DNA of 64,000 nt from Ordospora colligata OC4 (Eukaryota; Microsporidia; Ordosporidae), in the NCBI RefSeq assembly GCF_000803265.1, contig NW_014575407.1, positions 124,001 to 188,000 on the forward strand. The letters are read 5' to 3'. Of this stretch, positions 48,129 to 58,752 are shown piece by piece. Below the pieces are notes generated by a model. The model was not told the DNA's origin. It ran no database searches and saw only the letters and a list, made by a program, of their open reading frames with translations. Numbering within the stretch: position 1 is the first letter of the stretch; the number at the start of each line of letters is the position of its first letter. The position numbers and the translations under genes are program-made.

Positions 48129-51095
48129 TCACTTGCTTTCATATCTACTGATCTCCTTTTCAAAGTATCTCCTCAGATCGATTCTTCTATATCCAGACAC
48201 TTTAGTATGCTTTCTTATCAGCAACGACATCTCTTTACTTCCCAAACTCTCACATGCAGATTCTAAACCACTCAGAAACACATCAAATTCTTGATTACTT
48301 GCTGCTACATCTAATTCATATCCACAATGAAAACAGTTCAAAATATACATATGGCACAGCACTCCACATCCTCCACATTTAGGTAATGCATTATACATTG
48401 CACTAACCTCCTTCCTGAGCATCTCAATTACCTTACACACATAAAAAGCTTCTGAAATCGGCTTTGAGCATGTCAAACAAACAGGCAATGCATTCTGGCT
48501 TGTTTCACAGCAAGGGGTTAGAAAACTCACATTTCGTCCAGGTTCAACTCTTTCGGTACTTTCCACTCCAAATATCCCGTTGATCTTGTCCGCGTGGAAT
48601 CCCTTTACTACATTCAATATTCGTAAGACTGCTGGAAGAATCTGGCTTGATATGTAATATTCATAATCTATTTCTACACACTCGCTCAAATTATATGCCT
48701 TCTTAGCCATACTCTCATTCCCTACTGCCTTTCCCATCACATAACAAACAACATCGCCTTGATCAAACTTCATTCCTTCCTCCTTCAATCTCAATGCTAG
48801 TGAAACATGTGGGAGCGCATTAGATGCACCATAATCCTCAGGCGCTTTAGACAATGTATTGTATATCACATATTCATCACGGGGAAGATTTTGTAAATCA
48901 TCAACAAGCTTCTTCAATTCTTCATAAACCATCTCTCTGATTCTTGCATTTCCATCATTCATAATCATTCCTCCATTAACAGATAACCGCATATCCTTCT
49001 CATCTCCATACACACTCTCCAGCACTCCATCACCCTCAAAGTCAAGTAACAATAACTCAATCACCTTCTTACAGATCTTCTTACTAGCACCGCAAAAATC
49101 CCTTCTTACAAGATCCAGGCCCTTGTATTCAATAAAACTTCCTCCACTCCCATCCATCCACAGGCCTGCATATTTCTTCTTCTTGTACAATAAAAGCTTC
49201 TTAAATACTTTCTCAATTCCAATCTCAATATTCCTGTACCTGCCATTAATTGCATCTTTCAATACACTGGCTTTTTCTATTGCCTTTACATAGTTCACAT
49301 TCATCCCTGGTATTCCACAGTACACCATCACAGAGTCTGTGTCTCCATACACAATCTTCATTCCGCAATCCTCCTCAGCTATTCTCTTAGACTCCATCAA
49401 AAGCTCTCTTCCTTTAAACGTTATGTAACATGCCATAGTGTAGTTGCAGAACCGCGACCCATGCGAGCCTAGACATCCATACATGCTATTCGCCGTCAGT
49501 TTCAATGCCTTCTGACGAACCTCTAACATCATTATTTCTTCAGGTGATGCTCCATGTCTCATCAACTCCTTAACAGCCTTTCTTCGCTTCACAAACCCTT
49601 CAAGAATCTGTGGCAGAATTCCAACTTCACAACTCTTGCTATACTCAGTAAGCATCTTCATCTGCTCTTCACTCATCTGCACACTTCCACTTCGATCCGC
49701 AGCTCCAATCGTTGAAAAACACACATTGAACTCCTGTATAATCGATGGATACAACGAATTAAAGTCGAGAAGAAGAACAATATCTTCATAAAACCCAATC
49801 TGTGGTGATAGCACAAGCCCTCCAGTATACTTTACTTCTTTTCTTGCCATCACTGGAGGAAACAAATATCCTCTGGCATACAACTCATGCAGTAATGTAT
49901 ACTCAATTCTCTCTGCTCTCATATTCTTAAACACCCTGTTCATAATGTATCCAGATATCTCACTCATCTCCTTCGATAACTGTAGTGCATACATCCCCGT
50001 AAATATCTGTGCAATCGCCTTGGATTCCCATTGCAAACATTCAAACCAGCCTTCCTCCATCATTGGCTTTTCCTTCATCATCATCTGCATTTGTCCATCA
50101 TTCATGCTCAATGATCGCATTAACTCATCAATCGAATAATCATTACCTTTCATGCATCCAGATGCAAAAGCAAAGACATCACACCTGATCCTTCCAAATA
50201 TATCTAATTTCCTACGAATTGCTCCTTGGAGATTGTGATATACAATACAATCAACACTTTCCTTACGAATCAATGCATTAAGATGGCTTAACAATGAACT
50301 AGGCGTGGCATGCACCACACATCCAATTCGTTCCACTCTCTCCATATACTCAGCTTCTGTAGATCTAACCACCCCATCATAAGTCTTTCCTCGCATAAAC
50401 AAACTGTATCCATTTATTCCATGGTTGTTGGCCCTAACAGCCAATGCTGCAATCGTTAGTTCAGGCAGTTTTGAATTGCAAACAAACCTAACACATTCAG
50501 CAGAATCAACAACATAGCCATCGCCAGAAACCCTTACTCCATCTATCCAAAGAACACACGGTCCACGAATGCCTCTCGAAACAATAATGTTCTCCACCGG
50601 ATTCATAAATTCAGTTATTATTGCATCAGAATACTCAGAAAAAAATCCATCAAAAGACACTTTACTTGCACAAACCACCTTAATCAAGTCTATATGTCTT
50701 TCTAAATTGGCATAAAACGCATTTTGCTTTTTCACATTCTCTAGCACATACTTTACATCCATTCTGTTCATAAACGCCTCAATGTCTGCTTGAAGTTCAG
50801 ATACTCTACCATCAGCAGCCTTCATGAACACAGGAGAATGAACGCCATCCACTCTGACTTGAGAAGATACCAACTTTCCGTCAATTGCATCAAACAATGC
50901 ACATCTTTCGATATTCCCAATCACTTTGCCATGAAGAAGAATGCTTGAGCTTCCAATCTGATCGATGTGAAGTAAATAGAAATACATGGGATCGTATTGG
51001 CTGTTACATATCTCATCACAAACTGCCAATCCAGCATTAGATATTGCTTGTACAGCAAAATCCCCATAAAATAGATCAAGCCTTAATGCATACAT
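48129..51095 (-). CDS. POL1: DNA polymerase alpha catalytic subunit (reduced)
   Basis: B-family replicative polymerase, 988 aa against about 1470 in yeast. The palm motif DFNSLYPSIIQEFN (about residue 440) is the alpha-type version, followed by LKLTANSMYGCLG and YGDTDSVMVY (about 580). The exonuclease region lacks the FDIE acid pair (PELTIAALAVRAN), as in Pol alpha. The C-terminus has two zinc-type clusters (CCETSQNALPVCLTC, then CGGCGVLCHMYILNCFHCG). It extends RNA primers made by primase. The start ATG at 51095 is the first in frame; most of the missing length is from the N-terminal extension. Confidence 0.95.
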   Translation of the reverse strand: MYALRLDLFYGDFAVQAISNAGLAVCDEICNSQYDPMYFYLLHIDQIGSSSILLHGKVIGNIERCALFDAIDGKLVSSQVRVDGVHSPVFMKAADGRVSELQADIEAFMNRMDVKYVLENVKKQNAFYANLERHIDLIKVVCASKVSFDGFFSEYSDAIITEFMNPVENIIVSRGIRGPCVLWIDGVRVSGDGYVVDSAECVRFVCNSKLPELTIAALAVRANNHGINGYSLFMRGKTYDGVVRSTEAEYMERVERIGCVVHATPSSLLSHLNALIRKESVDCIVYHNLQGAIRRKLDIFGRIRCDVFAFASGCMKGNDYSIDELMRSLSMNDGQMQMMMKEKPMMEEGWFECLQWESKAIAQIFTGMYALQLSKEMSEISGYIMNRVFKNMRAERIEYTLLHELYARGYLFPPVMARKEVKYTGGLVLSPQIGFYEDIVLLLDFNSLYPSIIQEFNVCFSTIGAADRSGSVQMSEEQMKMLTEYSKSCEVGILPQILEGFVKRRKAVKELMRHGASPEEIMMLEVRQKALKLTANSMYGCLGSHGSRFCNYTMACYITFKGRELLMESKRIAEEDCGMKIVYGDTDSVMVYCGIPGMNVNYVKAIEKASVLKDAINGRYRNIEIGIEKVFKKLLLYKKKKYAGLWMDGSGGSFIEYKGLDLVRRDFCGASKKICKKVIELLLLDFEGDGVLESVYGDEKDMRLSVNGGMIMNDGNARIREMVYEELKKLVDDLQNLPRDEYVIYNTLSKAPEDYGASNALPHVSLALRLKEEGMKFDQGDVVCYVMGKAVGNESMAKKAYNLSECVEIDYEYYISSQILPAVLRILNVVKGFHADKINGIFGVESTERVEPGRNVSFLTPCCETSQNALPVCLTCSKPISEAFYVCKVIEMLRKEVSAMYNALPKCGGCGVLCHMYILNCFHCGYELDVAASNQEFDVFLSGLESACESLGSKEMSLLIRKHTKVSGYRRIDLRRYFEKEISRYESK

Positions 51096-51126
51096 TCATT
51101 GTTCTATTCTTTAATTAATCATACAA

Positions 51127-51537
51127 TTATACTTTGTGGTATATTTCCTTTGTTAAAGATTCCAGCACCTTTATGTGCCTTACATGACTGTCCTTTCCTT
51201 CCTGATGGTTTGAATGGATAACCACTTGAATGTATAGACATCTCCTTGCAACACAGAGCGTAACCAATCCCTCAGGTTCAATAAGTACAACAGATCCTAT
51301 TGCCTGGATGTCTTCCCTGGTCATCCCAGCTCTGATCTCAACCCTCTCGGGTGTGTAGCTATCATCCTGTGAAAAGCTCAGAAACAACTGCACGGCCTGA
51401 ACATATCTTACCTTTGAAAATGAAATCTGTATTGCATGTGGCAACACATCATCTGATGCCCAATACTCTGACATGTCCTTCGACAACAACTCTTTCAGCG
51501 AATGCTCTCTTTTGAACGAGCTCAACCGTATTTCCAT
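51127..51537 (-). CDS. DOC1: anaphase-promoting complex subunit Apc10/Doc1
   Basis: Protein of 136 aa forming only the DOC jelly-roll domain. YWASDDVLPHAIQISFSKV matches the family's YWQSDG.QPH.I.I.F.K; LFLSFSQDDSYTPERVEIRA matches ..D.SYTP..I.I..G; and the end (VVIHSNHQEGKDSHVRHIKV) matches the conserved NHQNGRDTHIR substrate-binding signature. Apc10 helps the APC/C select D-box substrates. CCC lies 3 nt before the ATG at 51537. It diverges from NAR1 with about 60 bp between. Confidence 0.95.
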   Translation of the reverse strand: MEIRLSSFKREHSLKELLSKDMSEYWASDDVLPHAIQISFSKVRYVQAVQLFLSFSQDDSYTPERVEIRAGMTREDIQAIGSVVLIEPEGLVTLCVARRCLYIQVVIHSNHQEGKDSHVRHIKVLESLTKEIYHKV

Positions 51538-51595
51538 CAAGGGTGCTGCTTGTAATTACATCGCATAAATGCATGAAGCGCTCCCTGCGCCATAC

Positions 51596-52684
51596 ATGTC
51601 ATTCTTTGATGGAATTCAAAAGGAAGGCCTAGGATGCATAAAAGAGAGCACCACAGCAAAAGTTTCGCTAGATGATTGCCTTGCATGCAGTGGATGTGTG
51701 TCTACAGAAGAGCTTGATGTGTTGACTAGAGACCCATCATCAGCAATTGATCGAGAAGCCAAGACGTCGTTTGTTATCTCACCACAATCAAAAGCAAACA
51801 TATTCGACATATACCAATCTGAAAGGATCAATTACAGAATGTTTGAGAAAGGCCTGTGTGTGTTTCTTAAGAATTCATTTAACGTAGATCAAATAGTTGA
51901 CACATCGTATGTGAGGAGCAAGGTTTATGAAGAGATTTACAAGGAATATCTTGCAACAGAGCATCTGATAGTTAGTTCATGTCCTGGAGTTGTTACGTAT
52001 GTGGAGCGAACAGCACCACATCTTCTAGAGTATCTTTCGCGTGTGAAGTCGCCACAACAGATGGCATATTCGCTTGTGAGCAGGAATAAGTCTGTAAGTG
52101 TGATGCCGTGTCAAGACAAGCGATTGGAGAACGGAAGGGATTTAGTTATGTTTGATGCGATTTTGACAACCAAGGAATTCCACAGTGTATTGCGCAGCTT
52201 GTCGTTTGATGTGTTTATAAACGAATTTGATGATGAATGTGAGGTTGAGACGCATGAGATGACGCAGTGGAACATTGGTACAAGTACTGGTGGCTATACT
52301 GAGTTTGTTGTTGGTAAGGAATGCCTGAGTAGACTGAGTGTTGTGAAGGAGGGCGTTGTGGAACATATTGTTAGTTCTGGCGATGTTTTATGCCAAATAA
52401 CCGGGTTGGAAAACTCGATCAATTACTTCAACGCAAGCAGAGCAAATGGGCCAAAATACAAAATGGCAGAAGTATTTTTATGCAAAGGAGGATGCATTGC
52501 TGGGCCTGGACAGGAGGGAATAGGCAAAACAAGTACTGAATCATATGATCGATATGGAAAAGAAAAGCACAAGATGATATACAGCATATTTGGTGAAGAA
52601 GAGAGCATAAGAGGAGCAATGGAGCAGAAGAGGGAATTTGCAGCTGTGGATATGAAAAGAAAGACATTTAAGGTCGACTGGTGA
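51596..52684 (+). CDS. NAR1: cytosolic Fe-S assembly protein Nar1
   Basis: Iron-only-hydrogenase-like protein of 362 aa in the cytosolic Fe-S (CIA) pathway. The N-terminal cluster ligand block is SLDDCLACSGCVSTEEL (about residues 23-39). The H-cluster-like core includes VSSCPGVVTYVE, KSVSVMPCQDKRLE and, near the end, FLCKGGCIAGPGQ. All Cys of the two clusters seem present. An in-frame ATG at 51569 exists, but CCC precedes the ATG at 51596 by 10 nt and the family begins here. It depends on mitosomal export, to which frataxin (13707-14057) contributes. Confidence 0.93.
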   Translation: MSFFDGIQKEGLGCIKESTTAKVSLDDCLACSGCVSTEELDVLTRDPSSAIDREAKTSFVISPQSKANIFDIYQSERINYRMFEKGLCVFLKNSFNVDQIVDTSYVRSKVYEEIYKEYLATEHLIVSSCPGVVTYVERTAPHLLEYLSRVKSPQQMAYSLVSRNKSVSVMPCQDKRLENGRDLVMFDAILTTKEFHSVLRSLSFDVFINEFDDECEVETHEMTQWNIGTSTGGYTEFVVGKECLSRLSVVKEGVVEHIVSSGDVLCQITGLENSINYFNASRANGPKYKMAEVFLCKGGCIAGPGQEGIGKTSTESYDRYGKEKHKMIYSIFGEEESIRGAMEQKREFAAVDMKRKTFKVDW

Positions 52685-52789
52685 GTGTGATGGTAATGCT
52701 GAGTGTGATTGTGGTATTGAAAAGTATAGAAAATGAGCAAGATGCCTTTGGAGTGTGGATGGATATTGAGACGATTTTGAGGCCCTGTG

Positions 52790-53533
52790 ATGAGTATTCC
52801 AGAGCTTGAGGGGCCAGCAGAGCAGTATTATGATGAAGAGCAGTCTGCAAAGTACACGCAGAACAGTAGAATATGTCATGTTCAAAGAGAGTTAGCATTG
52901 AGATGCGTTGAATTGCTTGGTGTTGAGAAGGGAGGGCTTGTATTGGATGTTGGATGTGGGTCTGGACTGAGTGGAGCGGTTCTTTCTGAGTGTGAATATC
53001 CTTGGGTTGGGATTGATATTAGTGGAGACATGTTAGATCTGAGTGTGAGTTTGAAGGCTGGAGGAGAGGGATATGTTAGGATGGACATGGGAGAAGGGTT
53101 GCATTTCCAGCCTGGGACGTTTGATGGAGTGATAAGTGTGAGTGCGATTCAATGGTTGTTTTACTCGTACTCGAGCAATTCGAATCCGACCCGACGGATC
53201 CGAACGTTTTTTACAACGCTGTACTCGATCTGCAAGTCTGATGGGAGATGTGTGCTTCAGTTTTACCTAAAGAAGCAGGAGCAGATTGAGATGCTTAGGA
53301 ACGAGGCGGTGCGAGCAGGATTTGATGGAGGAATACAGATTGATGGAGAAGGAACCAGGAATGCGAAAAGTTTTCTGGTCCTTACCATGAAAGGGAGGAA
53401 AAGGCGTGATGAAAAGAAAAAGCGGGTTGGAAGGATTGATCTGATCATGAAGAAGAAGGAGCGGTTGAGAAAGAAGGGAATAGAGGTGCCTAGGGATAGC
53501 AAGTATACTGGAAAGAGGAGATCTAAGAGATAG
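52790..53533 (+). CDS. BUD23: 18S rRNA m7G methyltransferase Bud23
   Basis: Protein of 247 aa that methylates the 18S rRNA in the 40S head (with Trm112). PELEGPAEQYYDEEQSAKY matches the Bud23 N-terminus (PPE.YY...EA.KY). The SAM-binding motif is VLDVGCGSGLSG (about residue 50), then YPWVGIDISGDMLDLS and FDGVISVSAIQWL (motif IV-like). A basic C-terminal tail (KRRDEKKKRVGRID and a final KRRSKR) is the family nuclear signal. CCC lies 4 nt before the ATG at 52790. NAR1 ends 106 bp upstream on the same strand. Confidence 0.95.
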   Translation: MSIPELEGPAEQYYDEEQSAKYTQNSRICHVQRELALRCVELLGVEKGGLVLDVGCGSGLSGAVLSECEYPWVGIDISGDMLDLSVSLKAGGEGYVRMDMGEGLHFQPGTFDGVISVSAIQWLFYSYSSNSNPTRRIRTFFTTLYSICKSDGRCVLQFYLKKQEQIEMLRNEAVRAGFDGGIQIDGEGTRNAKSFLVLTMKGRKRRDEKKKRVGRIDLIMKKKERLRKKGIEVPRDSKYTGKRRSKR

Positions 53534-53675
53534 CCAATCAAGGATGGTGTAGTTGCAGTTGAATAAGTTTGAAATGGAAGTAATATGGGAATAAATTTGA
53601 AGTAATATTGGAATATGATTTTAGATAGACTTGGTAAAGATATTGATGAGAAAATGAAGTGTTTTTTAACCCTGA

Positions 53676-56600
53676 ATGATGGAGTGTTCTGAGTATTTCA
53701 AGACGATGCATCCAGTGTATACGAATATTTCTGCGCAATTTACTGGGATTGGGCATGTGTTGATTGATGGCGAAGCCTTGATGAATAATGTGCGTATGAA
53801 GTACGGATTGAATGATGCAAATGTGCCTTTACATACGTATTTGCATGGGACTAGGTTTATGCTGCATAATCTTAAGAAAGCAGGATTCAGTGGAATAATG
53901 CTGTTTTTTAGAAGGGAGGATGGATACAGGAGAGTGATTAAGGAATATCTACAGCGAAGGTTTGGAGGGATAGATATAAGCGAGGTGAAAGAGTATGTTG
54001 AGAACGAGAGGGTGGCGCTTGTTCTTGGTGGAGTAGAAGGAAATGAGATTGAGTTTTTGTATGGATGTCTTGGAATTAGCCTGTACTGTGCAGTGATGGA
54101 TCAGATGGAATTTAGAATACCTAATGTGCATGCCTTTGTGTACAGTCCGCTACCTAGAAGAGTTGAGATGAGCTCGAATGTATATGGAGTAGGAAATAAT
54201 GAGAATGAAAGTGATTCTGAGGAATATATGGATGTTAGTGAGGAGATGCAAAGGATTGGAGCAAATATGACACTTGAGGAGATGGATAGAAAGTTTAAAA
54301 TGAGAACTGAGCCTTTTGGAAAGAGTGAGTATGAGGTGCCTGAGAATATTTGCAGAAAACTTGCTAGGATGTACAGCAAAGGAGGAGAAGAAGGAGAAAA
54401 TGATTTTGACGGAAGAATGCTGTTTGAAGATGTATTTATGAGCGTAAATGAGAATGAGGAGAGATATGATATGATAGTTGGGGAAGGACATAAACAAATA
54501 AAAAGCAAACACAAAGGAATAGAGCTTGAGCTGCTGACTAATGGAAAGGAGATGCCTACTGGATCAGCAATGTCGCACATGAGGAATGTTAGGAAGTCTG
54601 CACAGTCACTGTTTGATGGAAAGGTGCTGTATGCACCGATAGTGAGATCTAAGGAAAGCAAGGCACCGAAGATATCAAATAAGCAGAAGATGATAATGGA
54701 GGAGAACAGCAAAAGAATGCAGGCAGAGAAAGAAGCAAAGGAAAATGCATGGCTGAAGAGTTTTTTTGGTAAGTACAAGGGATTGGATGTTGATGGAAAG
54801 AGGAGTCTACTAGAGAGTGTGAAGGCAGATGGATCTGGAATGTATAGGAAGGTGCTGCTACTGAAGATTGAGTTCTACACAGATCTATGGGGATTTGAAA
54901 GCAAATCTGATGATTATGATGAAAGAATGGTTGTTCCATGCTATTTGAGCTGTCTTGAGTATATTCAGGATTTTGGAAGGATAGGAAGTAAGGAACAGGC
55001 ACCGAAGAAGGAACTTGAATTTGTGTTGCAGAAGCTAATTGATTGTGGATTTGAAGCTACTGCAAGGGAGATAGTTGAGAAGAATGGACTGAAGGGTCTG
55101 GAGCTTGATTATGTGACAGAGGAAGGAAGTGGACCGAATGAGTTTGACATTTGCTTCCAACTGAAGTATACTGGAGACAGACTGCAAAGAAGTCTGAATT
55201 CGAAGTTTGATGCACGTGTTCTTTTCAAGCCTGACGAATGGCAGGTGAAACTGCTTGATCTTGTAGATGAGAATAAGAGTGCGGTGATATCTGCGCCTAC
55301 AAGTGCAGGAAAGACATTTATTTGCTTTTATGCAATAGAGAAGGTGCTGAGGGAGAGCGACACTGATGTGGTGATTTTCTGCTTGCCTACGAAGGCATTA
55401 GTGAATCAAGTGTCAGCAGATATATATGCAAGGTTTACACCGAAGGTTAATTCGAAAATGTTTCTACAGGGCAATCTAATGAAGGACTTCTGTGTTGCAC
55501 CATGGGACTGCCAGGTGTTGATTGTAATACCATCGCTGCTTGAATCGATACTGAATTCGCCTCCCAAGGGGTTTATTGAGCGAGTCAGGTATATTATTAT
55601 TGATGAAGTGCACAAGATTGGAAGTGAAGAGATGGGTATACCGATTGAGAGGATAGTGCATCTCTCACCTTGCCCGATGCTGGTGCTTAGTGCAACGCTT
55701 GGAAACATCGATGGGTTTTATGGATGGATGAAGAAGATAGAGAATGGTAAAGGGCGAGAGTGTGAGCTTGTGTCTTATGGAGAGAGATATTGTGAGTTGA
55801 AGCCGTATGTTTATGTAGGAACGAACAGCCAGAAGATAGTGGCGATAAATAATCTGTTTGCATATTCTTATACACATATAAAGCGGTTTGGATTTGGAAA
55901 CGATATTAGCTTTCTTCCTGAGGAGCTTTTGTACCTGTATGATTCAATATGTGCGGTTGTTGGAGAGGAGCATTTGGATCAGATTAGTGGATTAATGCCT
56001 AAGAGCTTCTTCAAGAGCAATATTATAACTAAGAAGGATGTGAGTGAGTATGGAAGACATTTACTGATGAAGTTCCAAGAGATGATAGAGAATGATGTAT
56101 TATCTGAGAAGCAGGTCAGTAATGTATACAAGATGCAGACAAGAGAGGCGTTGAAGGCATTTAAGGTGGTTAACGATTACAGTAATGAATATCTCCTTGA
56201 TAATATGCTTGATATGCTTCTTGAGCTGAAAGAGCGGAAGATGTTTCCTTGCATTGTTTTCAACACTGACAGGGACTTTGTGAGCAAGCTTGCATTAAGA
56301 GTTTATGAAAGGCTTGAAAGTATGGACATGGAGAAGAAGAAGAACAAGCTTCTTGAGAAGATGATGAAGGAAGCAAAGAGGACAAGAGATGTTGAGAAGA
56401 GCAGGAATAGCTGGGAGGAGGAGTCTGCAGCAGCAGAGCAGAGCTTCCAGATGCGAGATGACAAGAAGAACATCAAGTACAGCTTTATTGATCCATTGAC
56501 GAAGCTTACAGACTATGAGCTTGATGAGGAGACAAGGTTTATAAAGAACACCAGTTTTGAGTTTATTGATATGCTTTATCGAGGGATTGGAGTTCATCAT

Positions 56601-57761
56601 GCACACATGAATAAGAGATATCGGTCTCTGGTTGAGATCCTATTTAGGCAGAAGCATTTGCAGGTACTTTTTGCAACAGAGACGCTAGCGCTTGGTATAA
56701 ATATGCCATGTAGGAGCGTTGTATTTGCAGGTGATTCGCTACAGCTGGACCCAATGAATTACAAGCAGATGGCAGGACGTGCAGGACGACGAGGATTTGA
56801 TACACTTGGGAATGTAGTATTTATGGGAGTACCTCAACACCGTGTGCAAAACCTTATGGTATCGCTGCTTCCAAATATCAAAGGAGTGTATACATATTCT
56901 AATACAAGCTTTGTTGGATTTGATTTGAAGGAGTCATTGATTAAGAATCCGTTATTGCAAAGCACGCTGTACAGTAGCAGTAGCCTAGAACATGTTGAGA
57001 GGGGAATGGATGAGATGAAGATTGTAGATACAGCAAAGGGAGGTAAAGGCGTAGGATTAACAAATGGAGGAGCGGATGTACAAACGAATGAAGAGAATGT
57101 GTATGACATGAGTGATGTGTATGGAAGTGAGAAGCATAGAAGGGAGCTTGTAGAGCATCAGCTCAAGCTGATTGAGCCATACTTTGGTGATAAATCTTAT
57201 CTTTGCGACCTTGTGATTGGAAATCGAGAGTGTGATCCATCTATTCTGGCTTTTGCTCTACTACTTGAATGCAATGTAATCTCATTTGAGCCAATGTGTT
57301 TTATGACAACATTGGCGCACTTTTTTGAGACGAGGCCGCTGTTGTTTGATATGGAATGTACACTTCCTGGATTAGACCCAGCAATTGGTCAGTTATGTAG
57401 GAAGATTAATACGATATCAAAGAGATCGATCAGTGAGTTCTATCCGCCAATTCTAAGATCTTTACAGCAAATGTCTCATTCACCGCTGCATACGATCTAT
57501 TCGTTCTTGGTTGTGGATAATATTGATAAGATAAAGAACTCGTATCTTGTTGATTTCTTCAAGCATGGGAGTTGGGAGAGAATAGCAAATGAAAACCGTG
57601 TTGGGTCTGGAGAGCTTTTTAAGTCACTGAGTGTTGTCAATAATGTTATACTGACATTGATTAGACTTTATGGTGATTATGATCTTTGCGAGGAGAATAA
57701 GTCCAAAATAGTGAAGTTCTACTCTTTGTTTGATCCGAAGTTTAAATCAATATATGCATGA
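53676..57761 (+). CDS. DDX60-like Ski2-family RNA helicase
   Basis: Protein of 1361 aa. The DExH core begins FKPDEWQVKLLDLVDENKSA, which is the DDX60 signature, then Walker A APTSAGKT (about 545), PTKALVNQV, IIDEVHKIG (about 642), LSATLG (about 672) and, in the second RecA domain, LFATETLALGINMPCRSVVF and QMAGRAGRRGFD (about 1030). The family's typical large N-terminal domain, with a PIN-like start (FTGIGHVLIDGEALMNNVR), precedes it, and a charged insert lies at about 885-960. Animal DDX60 is about 1700 aa and linked to antiviral signalling, but the family is widespread; its role in a microsporidian is unknown. CCC lies 3 nt upstream of the ATG. Confidence 0.87.
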   Translation: MMECSEYFKTMHPVYTNISAQFTGIGHVLIDGEALMNNVRMKYGLNDANVPLHTYLHGTRFMLHNLKKAGFSGIMLFFRREDGYRRVIKEYLQRRFGGIDISEVKEYVENERVALVLGGVEGNEIEFLYGCLGISLYCAVMDQMEFRIPNVHAFVYSPLPRRVEMSSNVYGVGNNENESDSEEYMDVSEEMQRIGANMTLEEMDRKFKMRTEPFGKSEYEVPENICRKLARMYSKGGEEGENDFDGRMLFEDVFMSVNENEERYDMIVGEGHKQIKSKHKGIELELLTNGKEMPTGSAMSHMRNVRKSAQSLFDGKVLYAPIVRSKESKAPKISNKQKMIMEENSKRMQAEKEAKENAWLKSFFGKYKGLDVDGKRSLLESVKADGSGMYRKVLLLKIEFYTDLWGFESKSDDYDERMVVPCYLSCLEYIQDFGRIGSKEQAPKKELEFVLQKLIDCGFEATAREIVEKNGLKGLELDYVTEEGSGPNEFDICFQLKYTGDRLQRSLNSKFDARVLFKPDEWQVKLLDLVDENKSAVISAPTSAGKTFICFYAIEKVLRESDTDVVIFCLPTKALVNQVSADIYARFTPKVNSKMFLQGNLMKDFCVAPWDCQVLIVIPSLLESILNSPPKGFIERVRYIIIDEVHKIGSEEMGIPIERIVHLSPCPMLVLSATLGNIDGFYGWMKKIENGKGRECELVSYGERYCELKPYVYVGTNSQKIVAINNLFAYSYTHIKRFGFGNDISFLPEELLYLYDSICAVVGEEHLDQISGLMPKSFFKSNIITKKDVSEYGRHLLMKFQEMIENDVLSEKQVSNVYKMQTREALKAFKVVNDYSNEYLLDNMLDMLLELKERKMFPCIVFNTDRDFVSKLALRVYERLESMDMEKKKNKLLEKMMKEAKRTRDVEKSRNSWEEESAAAEQSFQMRDDKKNIKYSFIDPLTKLTDYELDEETRFIKNTSFEFIDMLYRGIGVHHAHMNKRYRSLVEILFRQKHLQVLFATETLALGINMPCRSVVFAGDSLQLDPMNYKQMAGRAGRRGFDTLGNVVFMGVPQHRVQNLMVSLLPNIKGVYTYSNTSFVGFDLKESLIKNPLLQSTLYSSSSLEHVERGMDEMKIVDTAKGGKGVGLTNGGADVQTNEENVYDMSDVYGSEKHRRELVEHQLKLIEPYFGDKSYLCDLVIGNRECDPSILAFALLLECNVISFEPMCFMTTLAHFFETRPLLFDMECTLPGLDPAIGQLCRKINTISKRSISEFYPPILRSLQQMSHSPLHTIYSFLVVDNIDKIKNSYLVDFFKHGSWERIANENRVGSGELFKSLSVVNNVILTLIRLYGDYDLCEENKSKIVKFYSLFDPKFKSIYA

Positions 57762-57892
57762 TCTCGGTGATTGGATTACAGTCAAAGATGAATGGGAGTC
57801 ATGCAATGCCAATCTGGATTAAATGGAAGTCACAGTGCAATATTCTGTTTTTATTTATTTGTTGACTAAGAGAATAAAAGAACATGAGATAA

Positions 57893-58630
57893 ATGGAGAG
57901 TGAGATGAGCAAGGTGGAAAAGATTTATGTGACAGTGCTTCCGATGACTACTGATGAGTATGTTGATGGGCAAAAGCATGCGATTAGCACTATGACTGAG
58001 TTGGAGTCTCTTGGAGGACTCAAGGTGGAGCAGATTGGAAATGACACGGTTGTTCATGAAACTCTTGGAAAGAGTGATAGGACACACAAGGTGATGCATC
58101 TTAAATCGAAGATCCCAAGGATTCTTCATAGTATGATTCCGGAGGATGCATTTGTTGTTGAGGAGATTTCACACAATGCACGCACGAAGTGCCATACTGT
58201 GTATAAGAATAGATACTTTTCGCATGATACATTCAAGATGGCTTTTTACACAGTTAATATGGATGGTCATGAAATACATGAAAACCCATTTGAATACTGT
58301 GTAGATCTGGCAGGCACGATTGAGAAGGTACATATTGATCTCCATTGTGATCCTGTTGATCCATTGTTTGATCCATCTACGTATTACCACGAAGAAAGTG
58401 GAAGAGGACGACTTGTTGATGGATGGATCAGTGCGTATCAAAGCAAAGGCATTCCGATGATGGTATCGTATAAGCACCTGAGTGTTGAAGTCAACAATTT
58501 CATGATGGGTAAGTGGGTTTCCGATGAGATTGAAAAATCGATGCGGAGCATGATAGCCTCGGTACAGCAAAGGATATTCTGCACAATGCATGAGTGGTAT
58601 AAACACTCGAAGCATGGACGCTGTGAGTAG
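57893..58630 (+). CDS. phosphatidylinositol transfer protein (START-like PITP)
   Basis: Protein of 245 aa. The N-terminus VEKIYVTVLPMTTDEYVDGQ matches class I PITP (EYRV.LP.TV.EY..GQ). THKVMHLKSKIPRILHSMIP and the block CHTVYKNRYFSHDTFKMAFY match the family's YTHKIYHL.SKVP..... LAP..... and C.TV..N.YM...F.I. Class I proteins swap PI and phosphatidylcholine between membranes. The C-terminal part (TMHEWYKHSKHG) is close to the family's regulatory helix. Two in-frame ATGs lie at the start, 57893 and four codons later. Unlike the Sec14 type common in yeast, this is the START-like type, as in animals and some fungi. Confidence 0.9.
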   Translation: MESEMSKVEKIYVTVLPMTTDEYVDGQKHAISTMTELESLGGLKVEQIGNDTVVHETLGKSDRTHKVMHLKSKIPRILHSMIPEDAFVVEEISHNARTKCHTVYKNRYFSHDTFKMAFYTVNMDGHEIHENPFEYCVDLAGTIEKVHIDLHCDPVDPLFDPSTYYHEESGRGRLVDGWISAYQSKGIPMMVSYKHLSVEVNNFMMGKWVSDEIEKSMRSMIASVQQRIFCTMHEWYKHSKHGRCE

Positions 58631-58752
58631 TTGAAGACCAAAAATCATAAGTTTGCAAGGACTTAAATATTGTCCTGGAATAACACAATAAACCAATGCA
58701 AGTAAACCAATAGAATAAGGGTGTTTTTATTATTAAAGTCCCGCTTGTTCTA

